From positions 176,391-240,390 of the forward strand of contig CAZGNV010000001.1 in assembly GCA_964527835.1 (NCBI GenBank): a DNA stretch of 64,000 nucleotides, given 5' to 3'. The notes beneath the pieces are model-generated. The model was not told where the DNA came from. It worked only from the letters and a program-made list of their open reading frames with translations, and made no database searches. The position numbers were made by a program, and so were the translations under genes. Positions 39,867 to 48,196 of this stretch are shown piece after piece. How positions within the stretch are numbered: position 1 is the first letter of the stretch; each line of letters begins with the position of its first letter. This stretch comes from JAFDCJ01 sp964527835. GTDB taxonomy: Bacteria; Desulfobacterota; Desulfobacteria; Desulfobacterales; JAFDCJ01.

Positions 39867-41120
39867 TCAGAATGCGGTTCCATTGCGGTACTTTGAGAAA
39901 ACCAACGCCGCATTGGTGCCCCCGAAGCCGAAGGAATTCGACATGGCGTGCTCAATTCTGGTTTTGCGCAGGCTGCCGGGCACATAGTCCAGGTCGCACT
40001 CGCTGTCTGAATGTTCGTAGTTGACGGTGGGTGGGATGCAGTCATGCCGCACACTCAAAGTGGTGAACACGCTTTCGATTCCGCCGGCTCCGCCCAGCAG
40101 GTGGCCGGTCATGGATTTGGTGGAGCTGACCGCCAGTTTGTAAGCATGGTCTTTAAACAGTTCCTTGATGGCCCGGGTTTCATACAGGTCGTTGAGCGGG
40201 GTGGAGGTTCCGTGGGCATTGATGTAGTCAATTTCTTCAGGGCGCAGCCCGGCGTCTTCAAGGGCGGCCTGCATGCAGCGCACCGCACCGCTGCCATCCG
40301 GCGGTGGGGAGGTCATGTGATACCCGTCGCCGCTCATGCCATAACCGGTAATTTCCGCGTAAATGGAAGCCCCCCGTTCCAGGGCGTGTTCCAGGGCCTC
40401 AATGATCAGGATGCCACTGCCTTCGCCGACTACAAAGCCGTCGCGGTCCCGGTCAAAGGGCCGGGAAGCTTTTTCGGGTTCATCGTTGCGCGTCGACAGG
40501 GCCTTCATGGCATTGAACCCGGCGATGCAGGTCGGATTGACAACCGACTCCACCCCCCCGGTGATCATGGCATCGGCCAGCCCGTCGCTGATGACCCGGT
40601 AAGAGTCGCCCACGGCATGGGCGCCGGCTGCGCAAGCTGTGGCAAGGGAGGCATTGGGACCTTTGGCCCCGAACAGAATGGAGATCATCCCGGGAGCCAT
40701 GTTGCCGATCATCATGGGGATGAAAAACGGGCTCACCCGCCGCGGTCCCTTGCGGTCCAGAGTGATGCAGGTGCTTTCGAGCATTGAAAGCCCTCCCAGA
40801 CCGCAGCCGGTGATCACACCGACTCGTTGCTCATTGCGGCTGTTAATCACCAGCCCGGAGTCTTCCAGGGCCATGCGGGTGGCCGCAATGGCGAAGGCGA
40901 TGAAGCGTTCGGTGCGTTTGGCCTCTTTTTTCGGCATGAAATCTTCGGCATCAAAATCCTTGACTTCTGCGGCGATCTTGGTTTGAAATTCCGCCGTGTC
41001 AAAGCGCGTGATTTCACCGATACCGGATTTTCCCGCGCACAGTGCTTCCCAGCTCTCCTCAACGCCAATGCCCAGCGGCGTTACAAGTCCGACACCCGTG
41101 ACCACAACTCGTCTGTTCAA
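39867..41120 (-). CDS. fabF: 3-oxoacyl-ACP synthase II (FabF)
   Basis: The 417-residue protein elongates acyl-ACP with malonyl-ACP in fatty acid synthesis. The Cys-His-His triad is visible: the active Cys in ATACAAGAHAVGDSY, then HGTSTPLND and GHLLGGAGG. The N-terminal RRVVVTGVGLVTPLG is characteristic. I chose the TTG at 41120 because AGGAGG stands five bases before it; a longer ATG start (41153) adds residues outside the family. A promoter lies at 41250-41277. No acyl carrier protein gene is adjacent. Confidence 0.93.
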   Translation of the reverse strand: MNRRVVVTGVGLVTPLGIGVEESWEALCAGKSGIGEITRFDTAEFQTKIAAEVKDFDAEDFMPKKEAKRTERFIAFAIAATRMALEDSGLVINSRNEQRVGVITGCGLGGLSMLESTCITLDRKGPRRVSPFFIPMMIGNMAPGMISILFGAKGPNASLATACAAGAHAVGDSYRVISDGLADAMITGGVESVVNPTCIAGFNAMKALSTRNDEPEKASRPFDRDRDGFVVGEGSGILIIEALEHALERGASIYAEITGYGMSGDGYHMTSPPPDGSGAVRCMQAALEDAGLRPEEIDYINAHGTSTPLNDLYETRAIKELFKDHAYKLAVSSTKSMTGHLLGGAGGIESVFTTLSVRHDCIPPTVNYEHSDSECDLDYVPGSLRKTRIEHAMSNSFGFGGTNAALVFSKYRNGTAF

Positions 41121-41249
41121 TGGAGCCTCCTGATAATGTGCTGCAGCGTCCACCGGTCAGGGGCCGCCTGTTGTCAGACCCGCAGTTGCCGAACCGGCGC
41201 TAGCAAACAACACAAGTAAAATATATTTTATAACTATGTGAATTTTCTA

Positions 41250-41277
41250 ATTATAGCCATTAATACTCATTTTTCAA
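41250..41277 (-). promoter_or_regulatory. Promoter of fabF
   Basis: On the minus strand TTGAAA (41277-41272) and TATAAT (41255-41250) are separated by 16 bases. The leader would be about 120 bases before the TTG start. Confidence 0.6.
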
Positions 41278-41656
41278 GTTAAATTTAAGTAATTGATTCC
41301 AAAAGGATTGTCAAGTTTTTTTCCATCTTTCATATCCCTGCCCCCGTATGACCTATCCCAGGTTGGGCAGAACCCGCCAATAATCCTTATAACATGCTGT
41401 TTTTTTACTTTATTTTTTCTTAGCACCGATCTTTGTCCGCCGTCATGCGGTCTGCCCCCGCCCTGCGGCGGCAGGTCTGGCATTAAAGCTGCTGATTTTA
41501 CTAATTACTAATTTTATATTAAGTGATTGCGGTGGCTTTCAGTGCTCCCGTTGCCGTGCACCGGACCCAGCGCACTGGCGGTGTGGAAAATTATTTCAAA
41601 AGATTGGAAAATCGATGTGCCTGGAGACTCAAGCCGGCATCCGGTGCACGGCAGGA
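41278..41656. other. Intergenic region between fabF promoter and mpl stop
   Basis: The stretch holds no convincing gene. It contains TTTTTTT tracts and GC-rich islets around 41455. A long-range inverted repeat lies close to the mpl end (41552-41653). Confidence 0.4.
41552..41653 (-). repeat. Fourteen-base inverted repeat downstream of mpl
   Basis: TGCCGTGCACCGGA (41552-41565) and TCCGGTGCACGGCA (41640-41653) are perfect reverse complements with 74 bases between. The right arm starts four bases after the mpl stop. It could fold in the 3' end of the mpl transcript; no T run follows, so a terminator role is not shown. Confidence 0.5.
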
Positions 41657-43081
41657 TCACAGCCGGTCCAGCAGCTGCTCGTGGATGTTGTCAAAACCGC
41701 CGTTGGACATGATCATGATAAGGTCGCCGGCCTGCGCATGGGTGGCCAGAAAATCGATGATCTCCCCGGTGTCTTCGAAATAATGGGCATCCAAACCCCG
41801 CTTGACCAGATCTTCCACCAGCCGGGAGGAAGAAAACCGATGGCCGGGGGGAATTTTTTCCAGCAGCGGCGGCTTGCGGATGCAGACAAGATCCGCCCCG
41901 TCAAAGCTCCGGACATACTCGGTTTGGAACACAGCGCGCATGCTGGTGTTGGTGCGCGGTTCGAAAACGGCGATCACCCGGCCGTTGGCATGCACCCCCC
42001 GCACCGCCCGGACGGTTTCGCGCACGGCGGTGGGGTGGTGCGCAAAATCATCCATCACCGTGATGCCGCGCCTGGTTCCCCGGATTTCCTGGCGGCGCTT
42101 GATACCGTCAAAGCTTTCCAGGGCCCCGGCCATGACCCCTACCGGAATCTGCAGGTCGTCGGCAATGGCAATATCGGCCAGGGCATTCAACAGGTTGTGC
42201 CGGCCAAAAAGCCGGGTTTTGAAAACGCCGAAACGCCGCCTGCCTTTGAGCACTTCAAAGCGTGTCCATCCAGAATCGAAGGTGACAGACCCCAGGCGCC
42301 AGGGGGAGTCGGACTTTGTGCCGTAGCGCAATACCCGGCAATGACAGTCCGGCAGCAATTCACTGACATTTTCATCACTATCATAGGCCATCAGCAGGCT
42401 GTTTTCTTGCAGGCCGGATAAAAAACGGCCAAACACCTGTTTGACATGCTCCAGGTCCCTGAAAATGTCAGCATGGTCAAATTCAACGCCGGTGACCACC
42501 GCCGCCCGGGGGCTGTAATGCATAAATTTGGCTCCCTTGTCGAAAAAAGCCGTGTCGTATTCATCGCCTTCCACCACGCAAAAGGGGCCTTTGCCGAGCC
42601 GGTAATTGCTGTCAAAGTTTTTCAGGATGCCGCCGATCATAAAGGACGGGTCCAGCCCCGCCCGGTACAGCATCCAGGCCAGGATGGACGAGGCGGTGGT
42701 CTTGCCGTGCGTTCCGGACACCAGCAGGGTCTTTTTGTTCTCGGCGACAAAGCGGTTCAACGCCTGGGGCATGGAGCAAAAGGCCAGCCCCAGACGCTGC
42801 ATCTCCTTGACTTCCGGGTTTTCGCGGGTTACGGCATTGCCGACGACCACCAGGTCCGGGACCCGTTCAAGGTTGCGGGCGCAAAACCCGTCCATCACCT
42901 CGATGCCCTTTTGCTGCAGAAAAACACTCATCGGCGGGTAGACTTTGTGGTCAGATCCGCTGACGTCAAAGCCCAGATCCTTGAGCATGCAGGCCAGCGC
43001 CCCCATGGCGGTGCCGCACACGGCGATCAGGTGAACCGTGCGCACACCGCCAGGGATGCGATTTTTTTTCATCTCGATCAT
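41657..43081 (-). CDS. mpl: UDP-MurNAc:L-Ala-gamma-D-Glu-meso-DAP ligase Mpl
   Basis: The 474-residue Mur-ligase-family enzyme reattaches recycled tripeptide to UDP-MurNAc. HLIAVCGTAMGALACML is the N-terminal motif typical of Mpl rather than MurC. GTHGKTTASSILAWML is the ATP-binding loop, and DDFAHHPTAVRETV lies in the C-terminal domain. The start ATG at 43081 overlaps the hemL stop as TGATG, so translation is coupled; a second ATG three codons on is possible. Its presence shows cell-wall recycling and a meso-DAP peptidoglycan. Confidence 0.9.
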   Translation of the reverse strand: MIEMKKNRIPGGVRTVHLIAVCGTAMGALACMLKDLGFDVSGSDHKVYPPMSVFLQQKGIEVMDGFCARNLERVPDLVVVGNAVTRENPEVKEMQRLGLAFCSMPQALNRFVAENKKTLLVSGTHGKTTASSILAWMLYRAGLDPSFMIGGILKNFDSNYRLGKGPFCVVEGDEYDTAFFDKGAKFMHYSPRAAVVTGVEFDHADIFRDLEHVKQVFGRFLSGLQENSLLMAYDSDENVSELLPDCHCRVLRYGTKSDSPWRLGSVTFDSGWTRFEVLKGRRRFGVFKTRLFGRHNLLNALADIAIADDLQIPVGVMAGALESFDGIKRRQEIRGTRRGITVMDDFAHHPTAVRETVRAVRGVHANGRVIAVFEPRTNTSMRAVFQTEYVRSFDGADLVCIRKPPLLEKIPPGHRFSSSRLVEDLVKRGLDAHYFEDTGEIIDFLATHAQAGDLIMIMSNGGFDNIHEQLLDRL

Positions 43082-44385
43082 CAGCCCCCCCGGCCGGCAG
43101 TCAGCTGGTCCAGGACCTGACCGGCAGCAGCAACAGTGGCATCGATCTGCTCTGCACCGTGCTGAGTGGAAACAAACAGGGCCTCAAACTGGGAGGGGGC
43201 GATATAAATCCCCTGCTGGCGCATGCCCTGGTAAAAGCCGGCAAACAAATCCAGATCACAGCCCTTGGCCTGCTCGAAATTGGTCACCTCCCGGTCGCTA
43301 AAAAACATCCCCAGCATGGAGCCGACATGATCGATGCGCACCGCAATGCCGGCTGCCTCGGCCGCTGCGGCCAGTCCGGCCGCCAACCGTCCGGTAGCTG
43401 CCTGCAGCGACTCATAGACACCGTCTTTTTGAAGCTGCTCGAGGGTGGCGATGCCGGCGGCCATGGCCAGGGGGTTGCCCGAAAGGGTGCCGGCCTGGTA
43501 TACCGGACCCTGGGGAGCGATCTGATCCATGATGTCTGCCCGCCCGCCGTAGGCGCCCACCGGCAATCCGCCGCCGATGATCTTGCCGAAACAGGACAAA
43601 TCCGGTGCGATGCCGTAAAGGGCCTGGGCCCCGCCGTAAGCCACCCTGAAGCCGGTCATGACTTCATCGAAAATCAGCAGGGCACCGTGTTTTTGGGTCA
43701 CGTCCCGCAGGGTTTCCAGAAACCCGGCCACCGGCGGCACCACGCCCATGTTGCCGGCCACCGGTTCCACGATGATACAGGCCACGCGGTCCCCCTTTTC
43801 CTCCATCACTGTGCGCACCGCATCCGCGTCGTTGAAAGCCAGCGAAAGGGTGTTGTGGGCCACATCTTCAGGAACGCCGGGGCTGCCAGGGATCCCCAGG
43901 GTGGCCACGCCGGAGCCGGCTGCCACCAGCAGGGTATCGGCATGGCCGTGGTAGCAGCCGTCAAATTTTATGATCAGGTCCCGGCCGGTGACCCCGCGGG
44001 CCAGGCGGATGGCGCTCATGGCGGCCTCGGTGCCGGAATTGACCATGCGCACCACATCGATGGCCGCCACCGCCTCGATGACCATTTCGGCCAACTGGAT
44101 CTCGAGCTCCGTGGGGGCCCCGAAGCTAGTGCCCCTTTGCATGGCGGCCGCTATGGCCTCCATCACGGCCGGATGTCGGTGCCCGAGGATCATGGGGCCC
44201 CAGGAGCCGACGTAGTCGATAAACTGGTTGCCGTCCGCATCCCGGATGAAACACCCCTGGGCATGATCGATAAAAAGCGGCTCGGCTCCCACCGACTGGC
44301 AGGCCCGCACCGGGCTGTTCACCCCCCCGGGAATGCTTTTGAGGGCGCGCTGGTACAATGACTGGGATTTTGCAATTTCCATCAT
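43081..44385 (-). CDS. hemL: Glutamate-1-semialdehyde 2,1-aminomutase
   Basis: The 434-residue PLP enzyme makes 5-aminolevulinate for haem and corrin synthesis by the C5 route. NSGTEAAMSAIRLARG, FDEVMTGFRVAYGGAQ and the Schiff-base Lys in CFGKIIGGGLPVGAYGG are visible. The class III fold and N-terminal GGVNSPVRA are diagnostic. A GAAAGGAAAC site precedes the double ATG. It is the first gene of a two-gene unit with mpl and is divergent from the KptA-like gene. Confidence 0.95.
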   Translation of the reverse strand: MMEIAKSQSLYQRALKSIPGGVNSPVRACQSVGAEPLFIDHAQGCFIRDADGNQFIDYVGSWGPMILGHRHPAVMEAIAAAMQRGTSFGAPTELEIQLAEMVIEAVAAIDVVRMVNSGTEAAMSAIRLARGVTGRDLIIKFDGCYHGHADTLLVAAGSGVATLGIPGSPGVPEDVAHNTLSLAFNDADAVRTVMEEKGDRVACIIVEPVAGNMGVVPPVAGFLETLRDVTQKHGALLIFDEVMTGFRVAYGGAQALYGIAPDLSCFGKIIGGGLPVGAYGGRADIMDQIAPQGPVYQAGTLSGNPLAMAAGIATLEQLQKDGVYESLQAATGRLAAGLAAAAEAAGIAVRIDHVGSMLGMFFSDREVTNFEQAKGCDLDLFAGFYQGMRQQGIYIAPSQFEALFVSTQHGAEQIDATVAAAGQVLDQLTAGRGG

Positions 44386-44520
44386 ATCCAGTTTCCTTTC
44401 TTAGCGCAAAAACCGGTTGACATTTATAAATGAATGCAAAACTATCAAATAGTGGGTAGCCGGTCAAGTCAAGTTGCCGGCCGGCAACAGGCCGATAAAA
44501 TTGCTGCCCATCCTGATATA

Positions 44521-45243
44521 ATGGACCGACTCAAATCACTGAAACAGCTTGCCAAACTGATCGATTACATCCTGGCCCGCCGACCCGATGAATTCGGCCT
44601 GGTCCCCGATGGGCAAGGTTTTGTCAGAATCAAGGATCTGCTCAAGGCCATTGGCGAAGAAGACGGCTTTAAATACGTGCGCCGCGGCCACCTCGATGAA
44701 ATTCGACTCTCCCTGGCCGATCGCTCCTTCGAAATTGTCGACAACCGCATCCGGGCCGTCGACCGGAGGCATCTGCCCGAACCTGCTCCAGCCAGCGACC
44801 TTCCCAAGCTGCTTTACACCTGCGTGCGCCGCAAAGCCTACCCCCATGTCAGCGAAAAAGGCATCGTGCCCTCGTGGCATTCCAGGGTGGTTCTATCCTC
44901 CAGCCGCCAGCTGGCCCGGCGCATGGGAAAACGGATGGATGCGGCGGCGGTTGAACTGACCGTGCAGGTGGCCCATTGCCGGCAGCAGGGAGTGAACTTT
45001 TTCCAGGCCGGCCAAAGCCTTTTTGTGGCTGACCGGATACCGGCCGGGTGCTTCAGCGGGCCGCCGCTTCCCAGGGAAAAGCCTGCCGTTGCCGCAACCG
45101 AACGTCCGGCTCATCCCGAACAGCAGCCGACGCCGGGAAGCTTTTTCATTGACCTGGAAAAAAAGTTTGCCCCCGGCGGCAAATCCAAACAAAAAGACCG
45201 CAAAAACAAACCCCGGCGCCAGCCCCCTCCGTGGCGGCGCTGA
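44521..45243 (+). CDS. Divergent KptA/Tpt1-like RNA 2'-phosphotransferase homologue
   Basis: The 240-residue protein lines up with KptA along its length. LAKLIDYILARRPDEFGLVPD, the middle NRIRAVDRRH and the C-terminal LLYTCVRRKAYPHVSEKGIVP, VVLSSS and FFQAGQSLFVADRIP parts fit the two domains. Tpt1/KptA transfers the 2'-phosphate to NAD. Here the RH pair of LRHKP becomes AR, YHGT becomes YTCV, and the VHLS motif becomes VVLS. The usual catalytic Arg-His is thus absent, so activity may be lost or changed. A basic, Pro-rich tail of about 70 residues is added. The ATG has no clear ribosome-binding site. A tRNA-Lys gene follows. Confidence 0.65.
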   Translation: MDRLKSLKQLAKLIDYILARRPDEFGLVPDGQGFVRIKDLLKAIGEEDGFKYVRRGHLDEIRLSLADRSFEIVDNRIRAVDRRHLPEPAPASDLPKLLYTCVRRKAYPHVSEKGIVPSWHSRVVLSSSRQLARRMGKRMDAAAVELTVQVAHCRQQGVNFFQAGQSLFVADRIPAGCFSGPPLPREKPAVAATERPAHPEQQPTPGSFFIDLEKKFAPGGKSKQKDRKNKPRRQPPPWRR

Positions 45244-45272
45244 AAAATGGGATCCGGGCCTGCATTAAAAGA

Positions 45273-45301
45273 TTGACAACGAGGGTCAAAGCTGATACCA
45301 A
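45273..45301 (+). promoter_or_regulatory. Candidate promoter of tRNA-Lys (CTT)
   Basis: TTGACA at 45273-45278 and TACCAA at 45296-45301 are 17 bases apart. The -35 box is perfect, while the -10 is weak. Confidence 0.4.
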
Positions 45302-45334
45302 CTTTTTCCGGCAACAGGGGCAGTTGCATTTCAT

Positions 45335-45411
45335 GGGCCGTTAGCTCAACTAGGCAGAGCACCTGACTCTTAATCAGTAGGTTGAAGGTTCGATTCCTTC
45401 ACGGCCCACCA
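45335..45411 (+). tRNA. tRNA-Lys (anticodon CTT)
   Basis: GGGCCGT pairs with ACGGCCC as the acceptor stem and the 3' CCA is encoded. CTGACTCTTAATCAG forms the anticodon arm with CTT. GGTTCGATTCC is the T loop. A hairpin terminator follows 11 bases later. Confidence 0.96.
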
Positions 45412-45421
45412 GCAAAAACCC

Positions 45422-45459
45422 ACGCTTTCGGGCTGTTGTGCCTGAAAGCGTTTTTATTT
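45422..45459 (+). terminator. Terminator after tRNA-Lys
   Basis: ACGCTTTC and GAAAGCGT form an eight-base stem extended by GGC/GCC. TTTTTATTTT follows. Confidence 0.85.
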
Positions 45460-45556
45460 TAACCCGGCCCCGGATTTCAACGCATCAAGGCACGTCACCG
45501 TGGTGGGCCGTTGAGCCGGCCAATTTGCTGCGCTGGATTTTAAGCCTAAAATCAGC

Positions 45557-45586
45557 TTGACAGTTAATTTTAATAAATGCTATGGA
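45557..45586 (+). promoter_or_regulatory. Promoter of the rpsF-rplI ribosomal operon
   Basis: TTGACA at 45557-45562 and TATGGA at 45581-45586 are separated by 18 bases, about 85 bases before rpsF. Confidence 0.5.
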
Positions 45587-45670
45587 TACAGATTTTAATA
45601 ACCGTCACATAAACCCTATCCCATCCTTGCTCTGGAAAAACCAGGGCTTTAACAGCCGAAAGGAGGATAC

Positions 45671-46297
45671 ATGCGAAGGTACGAAACTTTTGTGATCATC
45701 GACCCGGACATCTCCCAGGATGATCGCACAGCGGTGATTGAACGGGTCAAGGAGCTGATCTCCCAGATGAACGGGATGCTGATTCTCGTCGATGAGTGGG
45801 GGGATCGCAAACTCGCCTATGAAATCAAGAAAAAAGCGCGCGGCTACTACGTCCGCTTTGACTATTGCGCCGCGTCCCCCTTGGTCAATGAAATAGAGCG
45901 CTTTTGCCGCATCGATGACCGGGCCCTCAAATACATGAGCGTGCTGCTGGAAAAAGAAGCCGACCTGGAACAAATCAAGGAAGAGATGGAGGCCGAGCAG
46001 CGCAAGCGGGAGCAGGCCGCCGCGCCACCTCCGGAACCCGAACCGCAACCCGAATCGACCGAAGCTGAAAGTGAAGCAACCGTTGCCGAACAGACAGCGG
46101 CGCAACCGCAGGATGCCGGGGTAGAGCCTGAACCGGCACCGGAGCAGCCGACCGAAGAAACGCCGGCAGAGGCAGATACGGAAAAGACCGCGCCGGCTGC
46201 GGAAAAAACAGCGGCTGATGGGGCAACAGAGATTCAAACAGACGCCCAGGAGCCTGCAGTCGAAACAACCCCATCGAAAAGCCAACAGGAGGGATAA
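45671..46297 (+). CDS. rpsF: 30S ribosomal protein S6 with long acidic tail
   Basis: The first 105 residues are ordinary S6: MRRYETFVIIDPDI, ELISQMNGMLI and KYMSVLLEKE. S6 binds 16S rRNA in the platform with S18. From residue 110 a low-complexity tail of about 100 residues follows, rich in Glu, Pro, Ala and Thr with no visible repeat unit or hydrophobic core. S6 is normally 95-135 residues, so this is a clear extension. E. coli S6 gains Glu residues after translation; here a tail is gene-encoded. AAAGGAGG precedes the ATG, and rpsR follows after three bases. Confidence 0.93.
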   Translation: MRRYETFVIIDPDISQDDRTAVIERVKELISQMNGMLILVDEWGDRKLAYEIKKKARGYYVRFDYCAASPLVNEIERFCRIDDRALKYMSVLLEKEADLEQIKEEMEAEQRKREQAAAPPPEPEPQPESTEAESEATVAEQTAAQPQDAGVEPEPAPEQPTEETPAEADTEKTAPAAEKTAADGATEIQTDAQEPAVETTPSKSQQEG

Positions 46298-46300
46298 AAA

Positions 46301-46582
46301 ATGGCCGCACCTTCTAAAAATCAGGGGCGCAACCGACGGCCCCGCAGAAAAAAAAGAGTTTATCACCGCCGCAAGGTCTGCCGCTTCTGCGCGGATTCAA
46401 CCCTGGCGATCAATTATAAAGACCCAAGATCCTTGAGATATTTTATTACCGAGCGAGGCAAGATTATTCCCCGGCGACTGTCCGGTTGCTGCGCCAAGCA
46501 TCAGCGCGCCCTGACCCGGGCGATCAAGCGGGCCCGTACAATTGCCCTTTTGCCCTATGTTGGATCCTTTGATTTGCGATAA
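46301..46582 (+). CDS. rpsR: 30S ribosomal protein S18
   Basis: The 93-residue protein is the S6 partner. It is the zinc-ribbon (C+) type: VCRFCADST and GCCAKHQRALTRAIKRART supply four Cys/His-type ligands. The basic N-terminal extension (KNQGRNRRPRRKKR) is common. ACAGGAGGG lies before the ATG. Confidence 0.95.
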   Translation: MAAPSKNQGRNRRPRRKKRVYHRRKVCRFCADSTLAINYKDPRSLRYFITERGKIIPRRLSGCCAKHQRALTRAIKRARTIALLPYVGSFDLR

Positions 46583-46652
46583 TGCAAAACCATACGCTTT
46601 ACGGCAAAAATGGGGATTTTTATCAACCGTCTCTCGGCACGGCAAAAGGGAA

Positions 46653-47585
46653 ATGACAAAGGATATTGTCAACGGTGTCCTGATCACGGGCCTTGTTTTT
46701 TTTATTTCGGTTTTCATTCCGATCCTGGGATTTATCGGTGCACTGTTTATTCCCCTGCCGATTCTCTTCTACCGCCTGAAGCTGGGCCGGCAATACGCGA
46801 TGCTGATCCCGGCCATTGCCGGTTTGCTCATGGCAGTCGTCATCGGGGAAGTATCCCTTGATCTGATGTTTTTCGCCGAGCTTTTGCTGATCGGCTTTAT
46901 CCTGGGAGAGTTGATCAGACTCAATCTGTCGGTGGAAAAAACGGTGGCCGTCACCGCCGGCAGTGCCCTGGCGTCGGGGCTGATGGCCCTGGTTCTTTTC
47001 AGCCTGTTTTCCGGTCAGGGTGTTTTTGCCATCGTGACCCAGTACGTGGCGCAAAATCTGGAGCTAACGCTGGCGCTGTATCGCCAGATGGGGATGCCCC
47101 AGGAAAATATCCAACTGATTTCCGAGTCACTGGATAAAATTCAGACGGTGCTGGTCAGCATTATCCCCGCCCTGGTGACCATGTCCACCCTGGTGGTAAT
47201 CTGGCTCAACCTTTTGCTGGCCAAACCGCTGCTGAAAAAAAAGTCCCTGTTTTATCCGGATTTCGGCCCCTTGAACCGGTGGAAAACCCCCGAACCGCTG
47301 GTGTGGGGCGCCATCGGCTGTTCCGCCGCCCTGTTTGTTCCGGCGACTGCGGTCAAACTGATTGCCTTAAACGGCCTGTTGATTTTAATGACGCTGTATT
47401 TTTTCCAGGGTATCGCCATTGTAGCGTTTTATTTTGAAACCAAACGGTTTCCCCGGATCATTCGTATTTTTCTTTACACCCTGATCGGTCTGCAGCAACT
47501 GGTTCTGCTGGCCGTCATCGGACTGGGTTTTTTTGACCTGTGGGCCAATTTTCGTAAACTTGACCGGCCGGCCGGGCCTGCTTAA
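46653..47585 (+). CDS. DUF2232 family membrane protein
   Basis: The 310-residue protein has eight or so membrane helices (IVNGVLITGLVFFISVFIPI, LIPAIAGLLMAVVIGEVSLDLMF and others). DUF2232 proteins are often encoded between rpsR and rplI in this part of the bacteria; their function is unknown, though some link to lysis or division genes. The ATG at 46653 is chosen since it begins the first helix; longer frames overlap rpsR. It has only a weak ribosome-binding site and may depend on rpsR translation. Confidence 0.82.
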   Translation: MTKDIVNGVLITGLVFFISVFIPILGFIGALFIPLPILFYRLKLGRQYAMLIPAIAGLLMAVVIGEVSLDLMFFAELLLIGFILGELIRLNLSVEKTVAVTAGSALASGLMALVLFSLFSGQGVFAIVTQYVAQNLELTLALYRQMGMPQENIQLISESLDKIQTVLVSIIPALVTMSTLVVIWLNLLLAKPLLKKKSLFYPDFGPLNRWKTPEPLVWGAIGCSAALFVPATAVKLIALNGLLILMTLYFFQGIAIVAFYFETKRFPRIIRIFLYTLIGLQQLVLLAVIGLGFFDLWANFRKLDRPAGPA

Positions 47586-47646
47586 TACCGCGCGCTTTAC
47601 CCGGAACAACGCCCGGCTTTTTGAAAGAAAATGGAGGTTTTTTCAT

Positions 47647-48093
47647 ATGAAAGTCATTCTAAAGGAAACGATCGATTCTCTAGGCATCATCGGCAGCGAG
47701 GTATCCGTGGCAGATGGCTATGCCCGCAATTACCTGCTGCCCCAAAATAAAGCCGTTAAGGCAACACCTCAAAATCGGCGCCAAATGGAACAGGAACGGG
47801 CCAAATTTGAGGTTCAGATCGCCAAGGAACGCAAAGTTGCCGAAGAGATGGCTCAAAAGCTCGAAGGAGTGACCTGCACGATCCCCGCTAAAGTCAGCGA
47901 GGAAGATCGGCTTTACGGATCGGTTGCCCTGCGGGACATCATCGACGCCCTGGCCGCCCAGGACATCACCGTGGAAAAACGAATGATCATGCTGCGAGAA
48001 CCGATCAAAACGCTGGGCACCTTTAAAATTCCCATCCGGGTTTACAAGGAAGTCGAACCCGAAATAACCGTCGAGATTGTACCTGAAAAATGA
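47647..48093 (+). CDS. rplI: 50S ribosomal protein L9
   Basis: The 148-residue protein has the two L9 domains joined by a long helix. The N-terminal MKVILKETIDSLG and the VADGYARNYLLPQNKA motif are highly conserved. The C-terminal domain binds 23S rRNA and helps control frameshifting. TGGAGG precedes the ATG, and a terminator follows the stop codon. Confidence 0.96.
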   Translation: MKVILKETIDSLGIIGSEVSVADGYARNYLLPQNKAVKATPQNRRQMEQERAKFEVQIAKERKVAEEMAQKLEGVTCTIPAKVSEEDRLYGSVALRDIIDALAAQDITVEKRMIMLREPIKTLGTFKIPIRVYKEVEPEITVEIVPEK

Positions 48094-48102
48094 TTTAAGG
48101 GG

Positions 48103-48143
48103 GTCCGGCCTCGCTGCGGCGGGGCCGCTGGACAGTTTTTTTT
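48103..48143 (+). terminator. Terminator after rplI
   Basis: GTCC/GGAC and GCCTCGC/GCGGGGC pairs form an interrupted stem, followed by TTTTTTTT at 48136-48143. It separates the ribosomal operon from dnaB, which lies 54 bases away. Confidence 0.7.
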
Positions 48144-48196
48144 AAAGTGTTCCCACATGCAGCGGGGAGACTGGATGATCCCCGATCGGGAAGGCC

